A stretch of 10,850 nucleotides of DNA from an uncultured Collinsella sp. (GTDB lineage: Bacteria > Actinomycetota > Coriobacteriia > Coriobacteriales > Coriobacteriaceae), in NCBI GenBank assembly GCA_900554645.1, contig USIE01000025.1:1-10850 (forward strand). Direction: 5' to 3'. The position numbers and the translations under genes are program-made. This document shows, one piece after another, positions 6,730-10,850 of this stretch; the first letter of the stretch is position 1; each line of letters begins with the position of its first letter. The notes beneath the pieces were generated by a model. That model ran no database searches. It was not told where the DNA came from and worked only from the letters and a program-made list of their open reading frames with translations.

Positions 6730-6774
6730 AAGGTAGATTTTCGGGACATGCCTAATAATCTACCTTTTTGTTTT
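6730..6774 (+). terminator. Rho-independent terminator of the DUF308-YaiI operon
   Basis: AAGGTAGATT (6730-6739) and AATCTACCTT (6757-6766) form a perfect 10-bp stem with a 17-base loop, followed by TTTGTTTT on the plus strand. It starts three bases after the YaiI-like stop. The minus-strand tail has no T run, so it acts mainly on the plus strand. Confidence 0.9.
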
Positions 6775-6859
6775 GCCGATTGACGCGCATCCAACGCCCA
6801 GGTCATGGCGGTGGAATTTATGGCATGTCCTAGTTTTACGGCATGCCCCAAACATCCAC

Positions 6860-7948
6860 TTAGAACCCAAAGGCGGAAAGGATAAGGCCCCAGCCAGCGC
6901 CGATGACGTACATCATGATCAGGAATACGACATTTTCGCGGGCGCTGCGGTTGGTGCGGAACAGCACCAGATAACCCACGCCGGCGGAAATGAGCGTGCC
7001 GGCGAGCATCGGCGCCAGTTGCAGCGCGCCTTCCAGATACAGCTGTGTAATGACCACGCTCGCCGAGCAATTGGGAATCAGCCCGACAAGCGCCGAACCC
7101 AGGACAGCGAGTATCTCGTTGCCGCGCAGGAACTGCTCGATCGCGGACTCGCCGAACGTCTCGAGCACGGCGACCAGAATCAGCGTCACCAGAAAAATGA
7201 ATACCGAGACCTGCACGGTGTGCGAGATCGCGCTGCGGATGATCGACAGGACAGGCGTCCCTTCGTGGGAGTGGGAGTGACCGTGACCATCATGGTGTTC
7301 ATGTTCGCCCTCATGACCGTGATCGTGGCCATGTCCGTGTTCGTGCTCGTCCTCGTCTTCATCGCAACCGCAATGGTCGCGCTCGCACAACTCGTGGATG
7401 TGGTCGGCGCTCACGCCCGCCTCGGCCACCTCGTCGATGATGTCACCGCCGCTGTGGTCGTCATGCGCGCAGTTAACGTGCGCCGGATTGACAGTGGTCC
7501 CCAACACGGTACGACGAATCGCCGCATGCGCGCGGGCGTTGCGACGCAGACCGCGAATGGCGGCATCTACAATAAAGCCCGTGACCAGTGCGATAAGCGC
7601 TTTCGAAGCCAAAAGCATCGCCATAGTCTGCACGGGAACCTGCTCGGCAAGTAGCAGCGGCAGCATCTCGTCGGAGGTCGAAAGGAACACCGCCACCAAC
7701 GTGCCCAAGGTCACGACACGGCCGGCGTACAGCGTTGCTGCCATGGCCGAAAATCCGCACTGCGGCACAATGCCCAGCAGCGAGCCAACCACGGGACCCG
7801 CAGCGCCGGCGCGCTTGATAGCGCCGTTGACGCGGTCGCCCGCAACGTGCTCAAGTGTCTCGAGAGCAAGATACGTCACCAACAAAAACGGCACCAGCGA
7901 CAGCGTGTCCTTGCCGGCGTCGAGCAGAATATCAATCAGTAAATCCAT
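6860..7948 (-). CDS. ArsP_2-type putative heavy-metal/manganese exporter with His-rich loop
   Basis: A 362-residue multi-pass permease resembling the 10-TM heavy-metal exporter family (PF11449, ArsP_2), also annotated as a putative manganese transporter or arsenic efflux protein; the ion is not established. Seen: hydrophobic segments at about 15-33, 52-75, 80-102, 108-128, 247-265, 280-303, 312-330 and 339-360, and two similar half-repeats, each with a G-x-x-P-x-C signature (GIVPQC ending at C64, GLIPNC ending at C294). Between the halves is a soluble loop (about 135-232) in which residues 183-228 hold 16 histidines plus many Asp and Glu and C188, C193 and C195, suited to binding Zn, Mn, Ni or similar ions. 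ATG 7948 begins a typical N-terminus, but its AAAGG is 11 bases away, so initiation may be weak. It is divergent from the exonuclease gene and shares its operator-like region. Confidence 0.8.
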   Translation of the reverse strand: MDLLIDILLDAGKDTLSLVPFLLVTYLALETLEHVAGDRVNGAIKRAGAAGPVVGSLLGIVPQCGFSAMAATLYAGRVVTLGTLVAVFLSTSDEMLPLLLAEQVPVQTMAMLLASKALIALVTGFIVDAAIRGLRRNARAHAAIRRTVLGTTVNPAHVNCAHDDHSGGDIIDEVAEAGVSADHIHELCERDHCGCDEDEDEHEHGHGHDHGHEGEHEHHDGHGHSHSHEGTPVLSIIRSAISHTVQVSVFIFLVTLILVAVLETFGESAIEQFLRGNEILAVLGSALVGLIPNCSASVVITQLYLEGALQLAPMLAGTLISAGVGYLVLFRTNRSARENVVFLIMMYVIGAGWGLILSAFGF

Positions 7949-7991
7949 GACGGATGGAACCTTTCGTGTCTTTCGGCAGCATTGTAAAAGT

Positions 7992-8059
7992 CCTAGCGGT
8001 CAACTAGGGTATTGTAGTTGTCCCGGGCGCGGTGCCAATAGTTGCCCATGGTAAACTAT
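7992..8059. promoter_or_regulatory. Cluster of overlapping dyads with TAGTTG half-sites (candidate operators)
   Basis: The divergent gap (7949-8119) holds three dyads: CCTAG/CTAGG (7992-7996, 8004-8008), CAACTA/TAGTTG (8001-8006, 8015-8020), and ATAGTT/AACTAT around CCATGG (8038-8059, 18 of 22 positions symmetric). TAGTTG or its complement recurs at starts 8001, 8015, 8039 and 8053, so the paired half-sites are 14 bases apart in both dyads. A possible -10 for the permease, TACAAT on the minus strand (7981-7986), lies next to the first dyad, which would place repressor binding over the -35 region. No regulator is encoded nearby. Confidence 0.5.
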
Positions 8060-8119
8060 CATCTCGCCACAACTCAGTAACCCCGAGCCGCGCGACGCGG
8101 CCCGTCCAAGGAGCAGCCT

Positions 8120-9088
8120 ATGAACGTTTCGCAAGCACTTGAATACGAGCGCCAGCCGTTTATTCCCATGTTTATCTATGGCGACCACGGTGCCATGGAG
8201 TCCGAACGCCAGAAGGGCGAAGAGGCCCTCAAGGTGCTCGAGACCGAGTATTTTACTGCCGAGGACGACCCCGGCTTCGACTTTGCCACCGTGCGCGACC
8301 TGGCCGACCGCAACCGCGACCTTTGCGACCAGATTGGGGAGGCACGCCTGCGCAATGTGACGCCCGCGACGCTCTCGCGCGGCCTGTCCGACGCCGACAC
8401 CTGCGCCGCCATCGGCAAAATGCAAAAGCGCACCGCCGCGTCCGTTATGCGCGAGATCCGCGGTGACTGCGACGCGCTCGGCGTGGCCTACGCCCGCAAG
8501 CCCATCCAGGGCACCGTGCTCGGTGTCGACATCGAGACCACCGGCCGTGCACCCGAACGCGGTTATATCATCAACGTCGGCTGGGAGATCATGGAACTCA
8601 CCAGCGACGCCATCCCGCACGACGCCGAGGCGCACTACTGTGGCCTGCCCGACATCTACCGCGGCGAGGATGTACCGCTGTCGAATATCCACCACATCAC
8701 CTGGAACGACATCGACGGCAAAAAGCCGTTCCGCGAGAACAAGGAACTGCAGAAGCAGCTGCTCAAGCTCATGAAGAAGTACCCGTACATGGCACACAAC
8801 GCCGCGTTTGAGGACAGCTGGTTCAAGATCCACCTGGACGGCTACGCCGAGGCACGCCGCGCGGGTAAGATCATCGTCATCGACTCGCGCCAGATCTGCC
8901 GCAGCCTGGACGCCGACGTGCGCTCGCTCCCCCGCGAGTCCGCCCCCGCCGCGCTCGAGAACTGGGCACGCCGTCGCGGCACCCTCGCGCCCGACGCCAA
9001 CGAGCAGCATCTGGGTCTGGACGACACCGACCTCATGCTCCGCACGGTACAGGCCGAATTCAACCTCAAGAACCTATTCGCGAAATAG
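8120..9088 (+). CDS. DEDDh 3'-5' exonuclease (RNase T / DnaQ-like)
   Basis: A 322-residue protein whose C-terminal part (about 131-320) is a DEDDh exonuclease domain, which removes nucleotides from the 3' end of DNA or RNA with two metal ions. Seen: GVDIETTG (D137, E139), HHITWNDI as in DnaQ-type domains, MAHNAAFEDSWF (N227, catalytic D232), and HLGLDDTD (H297 with D302 in the H-x4-D arrangement). All four acids and the histidine are present. The first 130 residues are helical and charged, match nothing I recognise, and are not the usual DnaQ or dinG-type partner. AAGGAG (8108-8113) seven bases before ATG 8120 sets the start. The gene stands alone, divergent from the exporter. A proofreading, repair or RNA-trimming role cannot be separated by sequence. 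Confidence 0.88.
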   Translation: MNVSQALEYERQPFIPMFIYGDHGAMESERQKGEEALKVLETEYFTAEDDPGFDFATVRDLADRNRDLCDQIGEARLRNVTPATLSRGLSDADTCAAIGKMQKRTAASVMREIRGDCDALGVAYARKPIQGTVLGVDIETTGRAPERGYIINVGWEIMELTSDAIPHDAEAHYCGLPDIYRGEDVPLSNIHHITWNDIDGKKPFRENKELQKQLLKLMKKYPYMAHNAAFEDSWFKIHLDGYAEARRAGKIIVIDSRQICRSLDADVRSLPRESAPAALENWARRRGTLAPDANEQHLGLDDTDLMLRTVQAEFNLKNLFAK

Positions 9089-9120
9089 CAACGCCTGCGA
9101 CAAACACTGCTTGCTCACGA

Positions 9121-9156
9121 GCGGCCTCGCAGCGGGAAACACCGCAGCGGGGCCGC
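9121..9156 (+). terminator. G+C-rich hairpin downstream of the exonuclease gene
   Basis: GCGGCCTCGC (9121-9130) pairs with GCGGGGCCGC (9147-9156) with one G-U wobble. Inside it, GCGG (9132-9135) pairs with CCGC (9142-9145) around the loop GAAACA. No T run follows, so termination is likely but may need a factor. Confidence 0.6.
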
Positions 9157-9437
9157 CCTACGTTCCACAGATAGATCTGCCATCACAAATTCTGAACCCT
9201 CATTTTGAACGATTTCGGCCAATTCCCGACACGTAATTCGTTGTCGGATGGCGATGCATCGATATCAAATGTGCAGCAATTGAGTTTTTATATGCTATAG
9301 CTAAGCTGCGATAACATTGATTTTAGGCGTGCCAACCCATAATTGCGTCAAGCTTTTGGACAGCATTTGGTTAGGCCCCTAAAACGACTTTCCCACTCAG
9401 CGCCATCAACACGGCATTAGCTGACACGATATATACC
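9157..9437. other. A+T-richer intergenic region before the second AbiEi-like gene
   Basis: No gene is visible in these 281 bases. They hold the 31-bp element copy at 9354-9384, inside which TTAGG-CC-CCTAA forms a small dyad, and A+T-rich stretches around 9280-9345 where TTGATT and CATAAT could be a weak promoter, but their 15-base spacing is poor. There is no clear ribosome site before ATG 9438. Composition differs visibly from the core genes. Confidence 0.4.
9354..9384 (+). repeat. Copy 2 of the diverged 31-bp element (first copy 91-121)
   Basis: This reads TTTTGGACAGCATTTGG, then TTAGGCCCCTAAAA, matching 91-121 at about 22 of 31 positions, with CATTT and GCCCCT exact. It lies 54 bases before the ATG of the paralogous gene and contains the small dyad TTAGG/CCTAA. 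A promoter, operator or mobile remnant is possible. Confidence 0.35.
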
Positions 9438-10628
9438 ATGAGTATCGTATTGTCACATACCACTGCAAAAGCGGTCTACCAGGCCGCGCATTCGGCGTCT
9501 GCGAAAGACACCGAGCCCTGTAACCCTGCCGCGATTTACGGATCATGTCCCACCGGAACGCTCCTTGACGCAGCCGCAGAATGGCTCACCAAACACGATG
9601 TTTCCCTTGACGCAAATGATTGCCTCGAAGTAATGGTGTTTGATCGCAGGAATGCGCGCTATGCAATGAACTGTCAATGCCACGTTTCGTCAAAACGATT
9701 CTCGAGCTCACGCTTTATAGAGCTCAAAGATGGCATCTTCATTGTTGGCGTTGAGCTTTGCGCACTTCAGGCCGCCACCTATCTCCCTTTTCGCGAACTG
9801 GTGGAGTACTACTTTGAATTGTGCGGCGTTTACTCCCTTGGAACCGGCTCTTCCACCTCTTATAACGAGCGTTTCGCGCTCACCTCGACCGAGAGGTTGA
9901 AACAGTTCTTTAATTCCATTACCAGATGCGACGGTCTGGCCCTTGCCCGAAAGGCGATCCAATGTGTGCGCGACGGATGCCGGTCTCCTATGGAAACGGC
10001 CTTTGTCATGATGCTAACGTTGCCTAAAAGCGAAGGAGGGCTTGGTATTAAGGGAATTGAGACCGATTACGAGGTGCAGGTCACCGCTGCCGCAAAGAAT
10101 CTCACGAGACGCAAAAAGTTCTTTATGGATGCGTATCTAAAGAAATCTCGCACAGACATTGAATACAACGGGTTTTATCATGACGCGGAAGAAGACCGCG
10201 CCATCGATGAGGAGCGCAAGAATGCGCTTGCGTCCATGGGATACGGAATCATCACCGTCAGTCGTTATTCCTTTATGCATGCCAGCGCTTTCGTTAGGGT
10301 CATGGAAGCGATCCAACGGAAAGAGGGCATACGTCCCTCGCGTCTGCCAAAAGACTTTCAAATCATGCAAGAGAACCTGAGACAGTTTGTGCTCAGAAGG
10401 TTTATAGAAGAGAAAAAGCGAATTCAGAAGCAGCTTCGCCAGGATTCCGAAGATCGTCAACGAATCGACCTCGAAAAAGCAACACTCGAAGGTATCACGC
10501 TGGATGACCCGACAATAAATGAAGTTCCGGCAATCGATGACATGCAGACTGTCGAATCCGACAGCCCATCATTTGCCCAAATAAGCAGCCTCGCGCCCGA
10601 GGGCAGAATCTTCGGGGCCGGAAGCTAG
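9438..10628 (+). CDS. AbiEi-like / DUF559-like (PD-(D/E)XK nuclease-like) hypothetical protein
   Basis: A 396-residue paralogue of the protein encoded at 187-1236. Its back half fits the DUF559/Vsr-like endonuclease pattern better: SPME at 183-186, D231 in FFMDAYL, then DIEYNGFYH (E242, N244, G245, H248) and D257/R260 in 'DEERKNALASMGYGIITVS', close to the family's 'vEyDG..H...D..R...L...G..vl'. The N-terminal 140 residues, including FIELKDGIFIVGVELCALQAATYLPFRELVEYYFELCGVY, align with the AbiEi-like segment of the paralogue. A charged, coiled-coil-like tail (about 300-350) and an acidic end (about 350-396) are extra. ATG 9438 is the first start of the frame; no ribosome site is seen. It is more A+T-rich than neighbouring genes, a possible sign of transfer. 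Nuclease activity and a defence role are inference. Confidence 0.8.
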   Translation: MSIVLSHTTAKAVYQAAHSASAKDTEPCNPAAIYGSCPTGTLLDAAAEWLTKHDVSLDANDCLEVMVFDRRNARYAMNCQCHVSSKRFSSSRFIELKDGIFIVGVELCALQAATYLPFRELVEYYFELCGVYSLGTGSSTSYNERFALTSTERLKQFFNSITRCDGLALARKAIQCVRDGCRSPMETAFVMMLTLPKSEGGLGIKGIETDYEVQVTAAAKNLTRRKKFFMDAYLKKSRTDIEYNGFYHDAEEDRAIDEERKNALASMGYGIITVSRYSFMHASAFVRVMEAIQRKEGIRPSRLPKDFQIMQENLRQFVLRRFIEEKKRIQKQLRQDSEDRQRIDLEKATLEGITLDDPTINEVPAIDDMQTVESDSPSFAQISSLAPEGRIFGAGS

Positions 10629-10850
10629 ACCGGCTAACAAGGTGGGTACCCTAGCGATGTGCAAAATTGCGAGTATTCAGCAGGGTCGGCCCTCCAGCAC
10701 CCACAAGTTAATCCAAATGAGAAACAAAAACGCTATCGAACGAGAACGTTAGGCAACATTTGAGGAAGACCTTGTCTGTTTACCGCCCTTGGATAGGTCG
10801 CGCGCGCAGACGTGGTGTAAGGGCGTCCTGAGGTCCGTCGCTGCAAATCC
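10629..10850. other. Non-coding 3' flank, no gene seen
   Basis: No coding region is visible to the window end. It holds the palindrome GGGTACCC (10644-10651), which is too short for a firm terminator call; a weak third resemblance to the 31-bp element near 10748-10771 (AACATTT with AAG-CC); GGTCGCGCG near 10797; and the shared motif at 10802-10821. Confidence 0.4.
10802..10821 (+). repeat. Copy 2 of the 3'-flank motif shared with 26-47
   Basis: GCGCGCAGA, C, GTGGTGTAAG on the plus strand, preceded by GGTC and followed by GGCG, as in the left copy (GGTA before, AGGCG after). It lies 174 bases past the stop of the plus-strand paralogue. The two copies face each other across the window as an inverted pair. 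Confidence 0.55.

Noticed and set aside
6773..7654. Plus-strand open frame of 293 codons
   Set aside because: Antisense to the exporter; its odd repetitive segment is the complement of the His-rich loop.
7949..8119. Manganese (yybP-ykoY) riboswitch before the exporter
   Set aside because: The leader is short and I see no conserved riboswitch core; the dyads look like DNA operators.
8000..9010. Minus-strand open frame of 336 codons
   Set aside because: Opposite the DEDDh exonuclease; composition shadow with no ribosome site or family motif.
10748..10771. Third copy of the 31-bp element
   Set aside because: Only AACATTT and AAG-CC fit, and gaps are needed; too weak to call.
1..10850. tRNA, rRNA, CRISPR array or transposase gene
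   Set aside because: No cloverleaf, rRNA segment, regular spaced repeats or transposase motif was seen on either strand.

Overview
The window is high-GC bacterial DNA with compact genes, short intergenic gaps and mostly purine-rich ribosome binding sites. The gene set and the two lineage-style hypothetical proteins at its ends suggest a gut actinobacterium of the Coriobacteriia, most likely Collinsella or a close relative. This is an inference from protein style and composition; there is no 16S or other marker here.

Layout. (a) 1-186: non-coding flank with a perfect palindrome and short repeats. (b) 187-1236, minus: a divergent protein with an AbiEi-like front half and a DUF559/Vsr-like PD-(D/E)XK nuclease-like back half. 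(c) 1391-3331, plus: an M20 metallopeptidase followed by a short DUF1015-like protein, closed by a strong hairpin. (d) 3461-5406, minus: a probable operon of nitroreductase, histidine phosphatase and second histidine phosphatase, with a DtxR/IdeR-type iron box in front of the nitroreductase. (e) 5642-6727, plus: a DUF308 (HdeD-like) membrane protein with a YaiI/YqxD (DUF188) PIN-like protein starting directly after its stop codon, then a textbook intrinsic terminator. (f) 6860-7948, minus: a multi-pass heavy-metal/manganese exporter-like permease with a long His-rich loop. (g) 8120-9088, plus: a DEDDh 3'-5' exonuclease, divergent from the permease across an intergenic region with a cluster of TAGTTG half-sites. 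(h) 9438-10628, plus: a second, diverged member of the gene (b) family, after an A+T-richer gap. (i) 10629-10850: non-coding flank.

How it fits together. The middle (c-g) looks like ordinary core or housekeeping chromosome: peptide or amino-acid turnover, possible iron- or redox-responsive enzymes, metal export and nucleic-acid processing. The two ends differ. They carry paralogous AbiEi-like/nuclease-like genes in opposite orientation, visibly more A+T-rich than the core, with matching short motifs around them. One motif lies 3' of both genes and so forms an inverted pair spanning the whole window. This family, with a fold known from abortive-infection regulators and small endonucleases, is the best candidate here for an undescribed system. 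The iron box and the TAGTTG operator cluster are the best regulatory leads.
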